Both the position numbers and the translations under genes were made by a program. Source: Balneola sp. (GTDB lineage: Bacteria; Bacteroidota; Rhodothermia; Balneolales; Balneolaceae). From it: a stretch of 64,000 nucleotides of DNA. Positions 16,687-25,209 of this stretch are shown in pieces. The stretch spans positions 434,001 to 498,000 of the forward strand of contig JAEPPZ010000001.1 in NCBI GenBank assembly GCA_017640785.1, written 5' to 3'. Every line of letters starts with the position of its first letter. Position 1 is the stretch's first letter. Below the pieces are notes generated by a model. The model searched no databases and was not told the DNA's origin. It was given only the letters and a program-made list of their open reading frames with translations.

Positions 16687-17907
16687 CTACAGTGCTTGCT
16701 CCAGATCAGCAATAATATCATCTGCACTTTCAATTCCCACTGACAGCCTCACCAATCCATCTGTAATGCCAGCATCACATCGAAGTTGCTCGTCAACAAC
16801 AGAATGCGTCATTGAAGCCGGGTGCTGTATTAAGGTATCTACTGTTCCTAAGCTTACAGCTAGTGTACAAAGCTTAACATTATTCATCAGAGATTTCCCC
16901 GCTTCAAAGCCATCTTTCAATTCAAAAGAGATCACTCCACCGAAACCTTTTGTCATAATTGAGCTAGCAAGAGAGTGTTGGGCATGAGATTCCAAACCTG
17001 GGTACCAAACTGTTTCTACATTTGGATGTGACTCTAAAAATTCAGCAACTTTCATCGCATTTGAAGAGTGTTTTTCCATTCGTAAAGCAAGCGTTTTAAC
17101 TCCGTTCAATGTTATCCAGGCATCCATAGGGCCAGAAATCCCTCCTAGATTTTTTCTAAACAGATAGACACCGGTTTCATCCAATAATTCCTTTTTTGCA
17201 ACCAATGCTCCGCCAATAATTGTTCCATGTCCGCCCATATACTTTGTAGTGGAGTGAACAACAACATCTGCACCAAATTTCAGCGGCTGCAAATGATAAG
17301 GAGTAGCAAAAGTGTTATCAACCATAACCAAAGCACCATGTTCTTTAGCAAGTTTTGAAATTGCTTCAATATCGCTCACTTTCATAGTGGGGTTAGCGAT
17401 ACTTTCTAAATAAATGAGTGCAATATCAGGATTTTTCTTCAATTCCATTTCCAACAGAAAGAGATCTGTCATATCAATAAAAGAAGTGCTCATCCCTAGC
17501 ATTTCAGTTTCTTCTTTTAAGAATTGACTAGTGCAGCCATAAAGTGCATCCTGAGCAATGATATGCTTACCTTTTGCAATGCTGATTATACCCGTGGTTA
17601 TGGCAGCCATACCACTTCCAAAAGCTACTCCCGAAAAAGATTCGGGATTTTCCATTCCATAAGTTTCAAGCTCACAAATAGCACGTTCTAAATGCTCAAC
17701 CGTTGGATTTCCCAACCTAGAATAAATATGAGAAGCACCTCCTTCTTCATGAGCGAAAGCTTTTGATCCTTCATCAACATTCTTAAATACAAAAGTAGAA
17801 GTCTGATAAATTGGTGTAGTATGCGAACCATATTGATCCTTTTTACCGGACCCGGCATGTACTGCACTTGATTCAAATGAAAGTTGTTTGGCTTTTGTGT
17901 CTATCAT
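16687..17907 (-). CDS. mdeA: Methionine gamma-lyase (PLP-dependent Cys/Met metabolism family)
   Basis: 406 residues, full length. The enzyme would split methionine into methanethiol, 2-oxobutyrate and ammonia using PLP. Family motifs include YSRLGNPTVEHLE (62-74), the PLP-phosphate loop FGSGMAA (96-102), the ring-stacking Tyr123, MVDNTFATPY (195-204) and the PLP lysine Lys222 in STTKYMGGH. The segment ALYGCTS carries Cys125, equivalent to the cysteine that marks methionine gamma-lyases (LYGCT), where cystathionine gamma-synthases and lyases usually have Gly or Ser. The preceding Lrp-type gene overlaps it by four bases, like the mdeR-mdeA partnership known in Pseudomonas. Other gamma-lyase substrates remain possible. 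Confidence 0.85.
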   Translation of the reverse strand: MIDTKAKQLSFESSAVHAGSGKKDQYGSHTTPIYQTSTFVFKNVDEGSKAFAHEEGGASHIYSRLGNPTVEHLERAICELETYGMENPESFSGVAFGSGMAAITTGIISIAKGKHIIAQDALYGCTSQFLKEETEMLGMSTSFIDMTDLFLLEMELKKNPDIALIYLESIANPTMKVSDIEAISKLAKEHGALVMVDNTFATPYHLQPLKFGADVVVHSTTKYMGGHGTIIGGALVAKKELLDETGVYLFRKNLGGISGPMDAWITLNGVKTLALRMEKHSSNAMKVAEFLESHPNVETVWYPGLESHAQHSLASSIMTKGFGGVISFELKDGFEAGKSLMNNVKLCTLAVSLGTVDTLIQHPASMTHSVVDEQLRCDAGITDGLVRLSVGIESADDIIADLEQAL

Positions 17908-18365
17908 AATACTGGAATCACTGTTTCGTCTTTAATGGTATTTAATACAATATTGGTATGAAGCCTTTGCACATCAGGTAATGTGGTGAGCTTTGTTCTC
18001 ATCAACTGCTCATAATCTTTCGTGTCTTTAGCTACTACATGAAGTAAAAAATCTCCTTCACCTGTTGTATTGTAGCAAGCTAATATTTCAGGAATGGCTT
18101 TTACTGCTGAAGTAAACTCTTTCATTCGGTTTAACTGGTGCGCACTTAATGTAACTGTGACAAAAACCGTAAGTCCTTTTTCAACCGCTTCACGATTTAT
18201 CTTAGCAGAGTATCCTTCAATTACTCCATCTCTTTCCAAACGCTTTACACGCTCAAGAGTAGGAGTAGTAGTTAACCCTATTCTGGAAGCAAGTTCATTA
18301 TTAGCTATTCTCCCTTCTTTTTGAAGGATGTCCACTATTTTAAGATCTGTTGTGTCTAGCTTCAT
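17904..18365 (-). CDS. Lrp/AsnC family transcriptional regulator
   Basis: 153 residues. The N-terminal AsnC-type helix-turn-helix is TTDLKIVDILQKEGRIANNELASRIGLTTTPTLERVKRLERDGVI; the C-terminal RAM ligand-binding domain follows (about 65-150, with ILACYNTTGEGDFLLHVVAKD). Its stop overlaps the start of the gamma-lyase by four bases, so it is probably a local regulator responding to an amino acid such as methionine (inference, in line with mdeR). An inverted repeat covers its start codon. Confidence 0.94.
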   Translation of the reverse strand: MKLDTTDLKIVDILQKEGRIANNELASRIGLTTTPTLERVKRLERDGVIEGYSAKINREAVEKGLTVFVTVTLSAHQLNRMKEFTSAVKAIPEILACYNTTGEGDFLLHVVAKDTKDYEQLMRTKLTTLPDVQRLHTNIVLNTIKDETVIPVL

Positions 18366-18421
18366 GGCATTATTTGGTTGAATTAACCTAATATTTAACT
18401 ATTCATTAAATATAATGCCAT
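18364..18421 (-). promoter_or_regulatory. Nested inverted repeats over the lrp start
   Basis: ATGGCATTAT (18364-18373) and ATAATGCCAT (18412-18421) form a perfect 10-bp inverted repeat separated by 38 bases. Inside lies GGTTGAATTAACC (18376-18388), itself a GGTT/AACC dyad. The proximal arm includes two bases of the lrp ATG (18363-18365). It could be an Lrp autoregulatory site in DNA or a hairpin hiding the start codon in mRNA. Confidence 0.55.
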
Positions 18422-18479
18422 AGATTAAAAATTCCGAAGAATAATATTCTATATTTAGATTTTATACAGATTATTATAC

Positions 18480-18515
18480 TAAAAAGCCCCTCAAGAATTA
18501 ACTTGAAGGGCTTTA
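18480..18515 (-). terminator. Terminator after fadE
   Basis: AAAGCCCCTCAAG (18483-18495) pairs with CTTGAAGGGCTTT (18502-18514) with one mismatch, six-base loop; read on the minus strand it ends in GGGCTTTTT. It separates fadE from the lrp promoter region. Confidence 0.82.
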
Positions 18516-18539
18516 GATGTAGAGTAATAATTCGGAAAG

Positions 18540-21044
18540 TTATACCAAGCTATCTACTTCTTTGGTTTTTAATCCTTCTCCATCCGGAGATTTAGGAGTC
18601 ACGTTCATATACTCTTCCAAAGTAAACTCATCAACCTGTATTGCATCTGTTCTGGCAGCCTCTGCTTTTTCAACCATTTCAGCTTCTGCTTTTGTGATTA
18701 TATTTTTCTCCAAAGCCGGTTTCAACAAGTTCAGAAACGAATCTTTAGGAAGCTCCCGCTTTTTCATAGCCTTATAAAGCTTTTTGTATACGGGATTCGT
18801 GTTTGTTATTAAAGTTAAAGCATTTTCGTAACGTCCAACAGCCTCAGTTGGATCTGAAGGTATATACATACCGTCTGTCATACGATCACGTGCTTCCCCC
18901 GGCTCTTGCATTGCCTGAGCTACTCGGTGGCCTAGATCATCAGAGGGGTAAGTTCCGATAGGATTTAAACGTGACCAAACTCCTGCCAGCCTGAACACCC
19001 AACTTAGACCCGGAACTTTGATCTCTCTTAAAATACCATCAAAAGCTTCCTGGATTCTATAGAAAACATAATCCATCGACCATTTGAAATAATCGAGATC
19101 TTCTTTACGTCTTCCTTCGGCTTCAAATCTTCGGAGTGTAGCTGTTCCCAGATACATAAAGCTTAGGATATCAGCATAACGCCCTGCAATCTTCTCTTTC
19201 ATTTTCAGTCCACCACCGTAAGAGCCTAAAGCGATATCAGCAAAAAATGCAAAGGATGCTGAAGCCCAGGCCATTTTTCGAAAATACTTTGCAGCAGGAC
19301 CATTTACTGGAGACCCTGCCAGATAACCACGTGTAATACTAAGCATAAATGAACGGGCTTTATTTCTGCCTACATGCCCGATATGTGCCCAAAAATTATC
19401 ATCGAATCCTTTTACATCCTTATCCATCAAGGCATTAATCTCATTGAGAGCATAAGGATGGCAACGAATAGCTCCCTGTCCGAATATCATCAATGTTCTT
19501 GTGAGGATGTTTGCGCCTTCCACAGTAATAGCAATCGGCAAAGAAATATATCCATGAGCAAACACATTTCGTGGACCTCTGGAAATTCCTGCTCCTCCCA
19601 CTATATCCATCGCGTCATTGATGATCTCGCGGGTATGTTCTGTGAAATTGTATTTTGCGATCGCTGTTACAACTGCGGGTTTTTCTCCTTGATCCAGCCC
19701 TCCGGTAGTATATTTTCGGGCAGCTTCCATAAAATAGGTGTACCCACCAATACGAGCCATTGGCTCTTCAATCCCTTCGAATTTCCCAATATTCAAACCA
19801 AATTGTTTTCTGATTGCCGCATAGGCTCCAACAACCCGGGTGGATAGTTTTGCGCCCGCCAAACTGGATGCCGGCAGTGAAATACCACGGCCAACCGCAA
19901 GAGATTCCATCAGCATTCTCCAACCATTACCTGCGCCTTCTTTTCCGCCGATTATTGCATCCACAGGTACAACTACATCATGGCCATGAGTTGGGCAATT
20001 ATAAAACGGAACCCCAAGTGGATCATGACGCTTTCCTAATACAACTCCCTCAGTATCTGATGGAATTAATGCACATGTAATTCCCAGATCTTCGCCTTTG
20101 CCAAGTAAATTCTCCGGATCACGAAGTTTAAATGCTAGTCCCAATACAGTTGAAATAGCTGCTAAAGTAATATATCTCTTATTCCAATTTAGCCTTAGAT
20201 AAAGTTCTCCATCTTCTCCTTTAAATACCTCACCATCTGAAGTCATTCCTCCAGCATCAGAACCGGCATTTGGTTCTGTAAGCGCAAAACAAGGCATTTC
20301 AACTCCTGCCGCTAATCTGGGTAAATAATAATCTTTCTGCTTTTGAGTTCCGTAGTGATTTAAAAGCTCTGCTGGCCCTAAAGAATTAGGTACCATAACT
20401 GTAGTTCCGAGTGGGCCACATCTTGATGATAATTTTGCTACTATTGCAGAGTGTGCAGTAGCTGAAAATTCAAGTCCACCATACTTTTTGGGAATAATTA
20501 ATCCGAAAAAGCCTTCTTTCCTAAGAAAGTCCCATGTTTCTTCAGTAAAGTCTTTTCTTACAAAGACGTCCCAATCATTCACCATCTCGCAAACTTTTTC
20601 AACCGGACCGTCTAAAAACTCTTGCTCTTCTTTAGTCAGATCGGGGTAAGGTTGCTCCAGAGTTCTTTTAAAATTCGGTTTACCTGAAAATAATTCGCCT
20701 TCTATCCAAACATTTCCTGCTTCTATTGCGGTTTGCTCAGTTTGAGATATTGTAGGCAGGAAGTTAAGTGCATCCAGCAACTTCATAATCGGACCACTTA
20801 ATAATACCCTTCTTACCGGTTTGATATTAAAAACCAATACAGGTACTGTATACGCGATAAAGAGCCATTGAGGAGCATCAAGGCCTATCAAACCCGAATA
20901 ACCCGCGATAGCCCAAAGCCAAAGTGGTGCGCCTGTATAAGCAAAACCAATAGCTATTATTGCCGTAGCAGTGATCGAAGCCCAAATTGGTACTTCGCTA
21001 AAAAAACCGAATAATTCTGATAATGCTTCCATAATGCTCTCCAA
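18540..21044 (-). CDS. fadE: Acyl-CoA dehydrogenase, FadE type
   Basis: 834 residues, close to the 814 of E. coli FadE and much longer than ordinary acyl-CoA dehydrogenases. Two hydrophobic segments lie in the first ~75 residues, then the dehydrogenase core: FGLIIPKKYGGLEFSATAHS, the FAD-binding CFALTEPNAGSDAGGM, and DIVGGAGISRGPRN, followed by the FadE-specific C-terminal domain. It performs the first step of fatty acid beta-oxidation at the membrane. A TetR gene ends three bases before it, so expression is probably controlled by acyl-CoA through that regulator (inference). Confidence 0.94.
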   Translation of the reverse strand: MESIMEALSELFGFFSEVPIWASITATAIIAIGFAYTGAPLWLWAIAGYSGLIGLDAPQWLFIAYTVPVLVFNIKPVRRVLLSGPIMKLLDALNFLPTISQTEQTAIEAGNVWIEGELFSGKPNFKRTLEQPYPDLTKEEQEFLDGPVEKVCEMVNDWDVFVRKDFTEETWDFLRKEGFFGLIIPKKYGGLEFSATAHSAIVAKLSSRCGPLGTTVMVPNSLGPAELLNHYGTQKQKDYYLPRLAAGVEMPCFALTEPNAGSDAGGMTSDGEVFKGEDGELYLRLNWNKRYITLAAISTVLGLAFKLRDPENLLGKGEDLGITCALIPSDTEGVVLGKRHDPLGVPFYNCPTHGHDVVVPVDAIIGGKEGAGNGWRMLMESLAVGRGISLPASSLAGAKLSTRVVGAYAAIRKQFGLNIGKFEGIEEPMARIGGYTYFMEAARKYTTGGLDQGEKPAVVTAIAKYNFTEHTREIINDAMDIVGGAGISRGPRNVFAHGYISLPIAITVEGANILTRTLMIFGQGAIRCHPYALNEINALMDKDVKGFDDNFWAHIGHVGRNKARSFMLSITRGYLAGSPVNGPAAKYFRKMAWASASFAFFADIALGSYGGGLKMKEKIAGRYADILSFMYLGTATLRRFEAEGRRKEDLDYFKWSMDYVFYRIQEAFDGILREIKVPGLSWVFRLAGVWSRLNPIGTYPSDDLGHRVAQAMQEPGEARDRMTDGMYIPSDPTEAVGRYENALTLITNTNPVYKKLYKAMKKRELPKDSFLNLLKPALEKNIITKAEAEMVEKAEAARTDAIQVDEFTLEEYMNVTPKSPDGEGLKTKEVDSLV

Positions 21045-21047
21045 ATT

Positions 21048-21650
21048 TTAAGAAACCTGAGTTCTCACCAGGAATCCTTCTATAATATGTTGAATAGATT
21101 TTTCAATAAAATGTTCTTTGTTAATCCTGTTATCTAATCTTTGATTTAATACTACCGATATTACACCATGCAGTTGAGCCCATATAGAATAAGCTGCCGT
21201 TAGCGGGTCTTCTTCTTCCATCAACCCTTCGCGGACTCCAGATTCAATAATTTTTACCAAGAGCTCGTATGATCTTCGTGCCCTTCTGAATTTTTCTTTC
21301 GGGTAACGAGCCATTGATTCTGACTTTACCATATATATGATCTGGTATTTCTCAGGATGCGCAAAAGCAAAATCTGCATAACTTCTGATTACAGATTCAA
21401 ACTGTGCTATTACTCCTGAGTTTGCATCTACTTTTTGCTCTATGGATACGCTTAAAGCTTCAACTGATTCTTCAATCAATGTATGCAAAAGGTGATCTTT
21501 GTTATCAAAATAGAGATAAATACTGGTTGCAGATACGCCTGCTTCTTTTGCTATTCCACGCATTGAAAGTGCAGTGTGTCCGTCATTGTATAAAAGATGA
21601 CGACTTATATCTAATATTTTTTCTCTTAAAGGGAGTTCTTTTTCGCTCAT
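21048..21650 (-). CDS. TetR family regulator, probable control of fadE
   Basis: 200 residues. N-terminal TetR helix-turn-helix: LREKILDISRHLLYNDGHTALSMRGIAKEAGVSATSIYLYFDNKDHLLHTLIEE. The C-terminal region (about 75-195) is all helical, as in ligand-binding TetR domains, with WAQLHGVISVVLNQRL typical of the TetR_C_33-like group. The stop is three bases from fadE, indicating one operon; fatty acid responsive TetR regulators with this context are known (FadR of Bacillus, PsrA-like). Its upstream region holds a GTTAAC array that may be its operator. Confidence 0.92.
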   Translation of the reverse strand: MSEKELPLREKILDISRHLLYNDGHTALSMRGIAKEAGVSATSIYLYFDNKDHLLHTLIEESVEALSVSIEQKVDANSGVIAQFESVIRSYADFAFAHPEKYQIIYMVKSESMARYPKEKFRRARRSYELLVKIIESGVREGLMEEEDPLTAAYSIWAQLHGVISVVLNQRLDNRINKEHFIEKSIQHIIEGFLVRTQVS

Positions 21651-21661
21651 TTTAAAGATTG

Positions 21662-21691
21662 GTTAACAGTGTTAACTAGACGAAGTTAACT
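21662..21691. promoter_or_regulatory. Candidate TetR operator array
   Basis: Three GTTAAC palindromes (21662-21667, 21671-21676, 21685-21690) sit 12-40 bases upstream of the tetR start. The first two form the perfect dyad TTAACAGTGTTAA (21663-21675) and the third is AGTTAACT (21684-21691). Such clustering just upstream of a TetR gene suggests autorepression. It could also affect the divergent gene at 21797. Confidence 0.55.
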
Positions 21692-21796
21692 AATCTGAGA
21701 CGAAAATCAAGCAATTGTAAAATAAAATTTACTTTTACTTCTTTTCACTCCGTTTAATTTGAGTAAGACTTATTTATACTTGAAATAATAAATCTC

Positions 21797-22747
21797 ATGA
21801 ATTCCTGTGTAATAAATAAAACTAAATCCTTATTTGGATTAATACTTCTGACATTAAGCTTATCACCAATACTGGAATCTCATCCTTGGGGAGGGCTTGT
21901 TATAGACCGGGACGGCAATATATATTTTACTTTTATCTGTCCCATTGATGATGATAACAACCATTATGCTTGTGTATGGAAGATAACACCGAATAATGAA
22001 ATGGATCATGTTCTGAAAGCTCGAAGATCTCCCAGTGATATAATACTTTCCAGAAATATAGACAGAGAAATATTTGCTGCAGAACGAAGTGGTCAAAGTC
22101 CTAACCATAATAATACACTTTGGAAAATTGATACTCCAACCAATCGCGCTTTGATTCCTGCTACCTCTGGTCAAACCCAATTCCATATTCAATCGATTTC
22201 TGTAAGCAAAGCTCAAGAAATCTACTTTAGCAAAGATTCTGATGTTTTTTTCAGAGACAGCCTGAATCAAACAACTAAATTAAATACACCTGATTTTGAA
22301 CGAATAAATCTCACTGCCTGGGGGCCTGACCAAGAACTTTACATTATGTCAGGTGACGATATTTATATTTATGACGGTTCAGATTACAAATTATTAGCTT
22401 CGGATTTAAAGAAGCGAAATCCGGAAGACATTCCTTTTTCAGGAGCAAATATTTTTTTCGATATGGTAGTTGATGAATCTAAAAATGTATATCTGGCATA
22501 TTATGGAAACAGAGAGGTGATAAAGATTTCGCCTGATGGTTCTGCTGGAACAATTTTGAAATCTGAAAGACCATGGTCTCCACACGGAATAGATATCTAT
22601 AATGGAGAAGTTTATGTATTGGAATCCACTATTGGCGATGGTAAGTGGTGGAGGTTTTGGGAAGAAGACCCAGGGATCATACCAAGAGTAAGAAAAATCT
22701 CAACAGACGGAACTGTAAGCACCATCTATAGCTTTAAACCTCACTAA
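21797..22747 (+). CDS. Secreted NHL/SMP-30-like beta-propeller protein
   Basis: 316 residues with an N-terminal hydrophobic signal segment (about 10-26). Blade-like repeats such as LVIDRDGNIYFTF, VWKITPNNEM, QSISVSKAQEIYFSKDS, DMVVDESKNVYLAYYGNREVIKISPDG and GIDIYNGEVYVLES show a six-bladed NHL/SMP-30-type propeller. No catalytic residues can be assigned. It is divergent from tetR-fadE and converges on trmB with a 4-base stop overlap. The function is unknown. Confidence 0.75.
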   Translation: MNSCVINKTKSLFGLILLTLSLSPILESHPWGGLVIDRDGNIYFTFICPIDDDNNHYACVWKITPNNEMDHVLKARRSPSDIILSRNIDREIFAAERSGQSPNHNNTLWKIDTPTNRALIPATSGQTQFHIQSISVSKAQEIYFSKDSDVFFRDSLNQTTKLNTPDFERINLTAWGPDQELYIMSGDDIYIYDGSDYKLLASDLKKRNPEDIPFSGANIFFDMVVDESKNVYLAYYGNREVIKISPDGSAGTILKSERPWSPHGIDIYNGEVYVLESTIGDGKWWRFWEEDPGIIPRVRKISTDGTVSTIYSFKPH

Positions 22748-23397
22748 GGCCTGAACGAAATGAACTTTATTAGTTTCCCTTTCTCTAAATGCATCTTTTC
22801 GTAGTACGTTTTAATTGAAAGTTCGGGGTCGTCCGGACATTCTTTATGAACGTCTTTTATATCTCTTAACAGCTTCAAGTTCTGTTCTTCGATCACTTCT
22901 TTGGTGAACTCATAAAGCTCCTGACTATCCGTTTTTAGGTTAATGGTTGCTCCGGATTTTAATAAAGGCCGATACAACTTTAAGAATTTAGGAGAAGTAA
23001 GTTTCTTCCTGTCCTTCTTTAGTTGCGGATCAGGAAATATGATCCATATATCTGAAACTTCTTCCTTCTCAAAAAATTGATCCAAATGATCGATGTAAGC
23101 TCTAAAAAAACGAACATTTTCTAATTCCTGATCAAGTGCGCGTTGGGCTCCAACCCACAAACGATTTCCTTTTAGATCAAAACCGACAAAATTTTTATTA
23201 GGATAGAGTTTTGCCAAACCCGTCGAATATTCCCCCTTTCCACAAGCCAATTCCAGAACAATGGGGTTTTCATTTTTAAAAATATCAGCATTCCAACTTC
23301 CTTTCGGAAATGGGTTCTTGCTGTTATAGTCATGCCAGTCGAATGTATTTTCGAATGTCCTGACTTCCTCCATCCTTTTTTCCTTAATCTTCGGCAT
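22744..23397 (-). CDS. trmB: tRNA (guanine-N7)-methyltransferase
   Basis: 217 residues. The S-adenosylmethionine site is IVLELACGKGEYSTGLAKLYP, followed by FVGFDLKGNRLWVGAQRAL and the TrmB signature IWIIFPDPQLKKDRKKLTSPKFL; the C-terminal TDSQELYEFTKEV and KTYYEKMHLEKGKLI blocks are also family-specific. The enzyme makes m7G46 in tRNA. It is last in the thioredoxin-like/pdxH/trmB operon, one base after pdxH. The start may be the second Met (position 8), as the first residues are not conserved. Confidence 0.95.
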   Translation of the reverse strand: MPKIKEKRMEEVRTFENTFDWHDYNSKNPFPKGSWNADIFKNENPIVLELACGKGEYSTGLAKLYPNKNFVGFDLKGNRLWVGAQRALDQELENVRFFRAYIDHLDQFFEKEEVSDIWIIFPDPQLKKDRKKLTSPKFLKLYRPLLKSGATINLKTDSQELYEFTKEVIEEQNLKLLRDIKDVHKECPDDPELSIKTYYEKMHLEKGKLIKFISFRP

Positions 23398-23398
23398 T

Positions 23399-24043
23399 TC
23401 AGGGAGCTAATCTTTTAATGATCCAATTCTTCTTTTCCTTCTCATACTTAATTCTGTCATGCAGCCTGCTACGCCTTCCTTGCCAAAACTCAATTGATGT
23501 TGGCTCTACAACATAACCACCCCAATGATCCGGCATGGGGACATGTCCTGTTGAATATAGTTTAGTAAGCGCTTCAAACTTTTCTTCCAAAATTGCTCTG
23601 TTCTCAATTACAGAACTTTGTTCAGAAGCCAAAGCACCTATCTGGCTTTTAACCGGCCGAGAAACAAAATATTCTTCACTAGCCTCTGAGCTGATTTTTT
23701 TTGCAACCCCTTCTATACGAACCTGTCGTTCCAGTTCTTTCCATAAAAAACATAAAGAAACATTGGGGTTACTTTCTATATCTCTGCCTTTGTCGCTTTT
23801 ATAATTCGTATAAAAGATAAAACCATTCTTCTCTATCCCTTTCAAAAGTACAATTCTGGAATGCGGTTTTTGGTCGCTATCCACTGTAGAAAGCGTCATT
23901 GCATTTGGCTCCGGTAACATCGCCTTTAATGATTCATCCAACCAAATTTTAAATTGTTCGATTGAATCAGCATGCACATCATTCTCGTCTAAAGTGCTCA
24001 GGGAGTAATCCTCCCTCAATTTTTGAATATGTTTATTATCCAT
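23399..24043 (-). CDS. pdxH: Pyridoxamine 5'-phosphate oxidase
   Basis: 214 residues, standard length. FMN and PLP binding motifs are seen in SRIVLLKGIEKNGFIFYTNYKSDKG, the central CFLWKELERQVRIEGVAKKIS, and the C-terminal WGGYVVEPTSIEFWQGRRSRLHDR with its catalytic RLHDR. It oxidises pyridoxamine or pyridoxine phosphate to pyridoxal phosphate. The start ATG overlaps the upstream gene's TAA by one base (TAATG), implying translational coupling. Confidence 0.97.
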   Translation of the reverse strand: MDNKHIQKLREDYSLSTLDENDVHADSIEQFKIWLDESLKAMLPEPNAMTLSTVDSDQKPHSRIVLLKGIEKNGFIFYTNYKSDKGRDIESNPNVSLCFLWKELERQVRIEGVAKKISSEASEEYFVSRPVKSQIGALASEQSSVIENRAILEEKFEALTKLYSTGHVPMPDHWGGYVVEPTSIEFWQGRRSRLHDRIKYEKEKKNWIIKRLAP

Positions 24044-24621
24044 TATTTAAAGTACTCCGGTTCATTACCGCTTTTCCATTTTATATTACATCCCATACTC
24101 GGTATTTGTGGCTCAAAATTCTCCTCTCCTTCTATCATAGAATTTGTTGCTGCTCTCATATCATTCCCTGTTACAGGCTTTCCGTTTCCGGGTCTGCTGT
24201 CATCAAACTGACCTCGATAAAATAATTTCAGATCTCTATCAAACAGAAAGAAATCCGGAGTACAAGCAGCTTTATAATCTTTTGCCACTTCCTGAGTTTC
24301 ATCATATAAGTAAGGAAAAGGAAAATTATGTTTCTCAGAAAGTTCTTTCATTAAGTCCGGAGAATCCTGAGGATAATTTTCAACATCGTTTGAGCTTATC
24401 GCGATACACTCGATCCCTTTTTGTTTGTACTCATTCGCAAACTCGACCAAACCTTCATTTAAGTGTTTAACATAGGGGCAGTGATTACAAATAAACATCA
24501 CTAATACGCCTTTATCGAACTTTAGATCATTTAAAGAAACTTTACTTCCATCCGTATCCGGCAGTTCAAAAGATGGAGCTTTAGTTCCAATTTCCAACAT
24601 TGTTGACAAAGTAGCTGACAT
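24043..24621 (-). CDS. Thioredoxin-like AhpC/TSA-family protein
   Basis: 192 residues. The redoxin fold begins LEIGTKAPSFELPDTDGSKVSL and the active site is FICNHCPYVKHL with Cys45 and Cys48, a CxxC pair. This CNHCPYVK motif marks a common family of thioredoxin-domain proteins of unknown partner. No signal peptide; probably cytosolic. The Met at residue 8 could be the true start (relatives begin at LEIG). It heads an operon with pdxH and trmB. Confidence 0.9.
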   Translation of the reverse strand: MSATLSTMLEIGTKAPSFELPDTDGSKVSLNDLKFDKGVLVMFICNHCPYVKHLNEGLVEFANEYKQKGIECIAISSNDVENYPQDSPDLMKELSEKHNFPFPYLYDETQEVAKDYKAACTPDFFLFDRDLKLFYRGQFDDSRPGNGKPVTGNDMRAATNSMIEGEENFEPQIPSMGCNIKWKSGNEPEYFK

Positions 24622-24664
24622 GTTATTAAATCCTTAATTACCTTTATTTAAATTATAGACTACG

Positions 24665-25066
24665 ATGAAGCCTACTACTAAGATATTAAATGATAGAGAC
24701 AAAATTTTGTTTGAGAAAGCACTCAAATTCTATTTTTTTGCTCGCCAAATAGATGTTAAGAAACTTTCAGAAGATGTTGGAGAACGATTACACTATTCAG
24801 GATCGGTAGCATACTCCCTAATTATAACGTTTGCTAAATCAGGTTCTCTTAAAATCGAGTATATGGATTTCCTAAATCAGGAATTAAAAACCATGCTTGC
24901 GGCCGATGTTTCAACTTTTGAACCTCTACAAATCAAGCCCTCAGAAATTGATGATATCGAGTTAATGAAAGAGACCAAAATTTCATTCTTTGATGAAGAT
25001 GAAGAAATGAGTTTACAGCTAATATACTATCCTCAAGAAAAGAAAATTCAGCTAGCAAAATCTTAG
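24665..25066 (+). CDS. Small protein of unknown function, possible winged-helix fold
   Basis: 133 residues, divergent from the thioredoxin-like gene. Residues about 14-60 (LFEKALKFYFFARQIDVKKLSEDVGERL and SGSVAYSLIITFAKSGSLKIE) faintly recall the winged-helix gamma domain of FtsK, which has the same helix spacing, but the match is loose. The C-terminal half is acidic (FFDEDEEMSLQL). Coding is supported by length, start context and lack of a better overlapping frame. I do not recognise the family. Confidence 0.6.
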   Translation: MKPTTKILNDRDKILFEKALKFYFFARQIDVKKLSEDVGERLHYSGSVAYSLIITFAKSGSLKIEYMDFLNQELKTMLAADVSTFEPLQIKPSEIDDIELMKETKISFFDEDEEMSLQLIYYPQEKKIQLAKS

Positions 25067-25076
25067 ACATAAAAAA

Positions 25077-25142
25077 TCCGATATCCTTAGCTTTTATGAA
25101 AATGAGTTCTACTATCTTTTTCTTTTTAGTTAGGATATCGGA
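25077..25142 (-). terminator. Long-loop hairpin with T run, possible terminator
   Basis: TCCGATATCCT (25077-25087) pairs with AGGATATCGGA (25132-25142) around 44 bases. On the minus strand the stem is followed by TTTTTT, so it could end transcription of the radical SAM gene. The long loop is unusual. Confidence 0.5.
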
Positions 25143-25209
25143 ATACTACATTAATATAGACTGGGTAAATACTATAAAGTTTCAAATTCAAATAAGGTAT
25201 CTATCCAAA

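Noticed and set aside
19374-19847. 157-codon open frame on the plus strand inside fadE
   Set aside because: Shadow frame of a conserved gene, no domain, no upstream signals.
21863-22270. 135-codon minus-strand frame inside the propeller gene at 21797-22747
   Set aside because: The plus-strand frame is longer, has a signal peptide and propeller repeats; the antisense has none.
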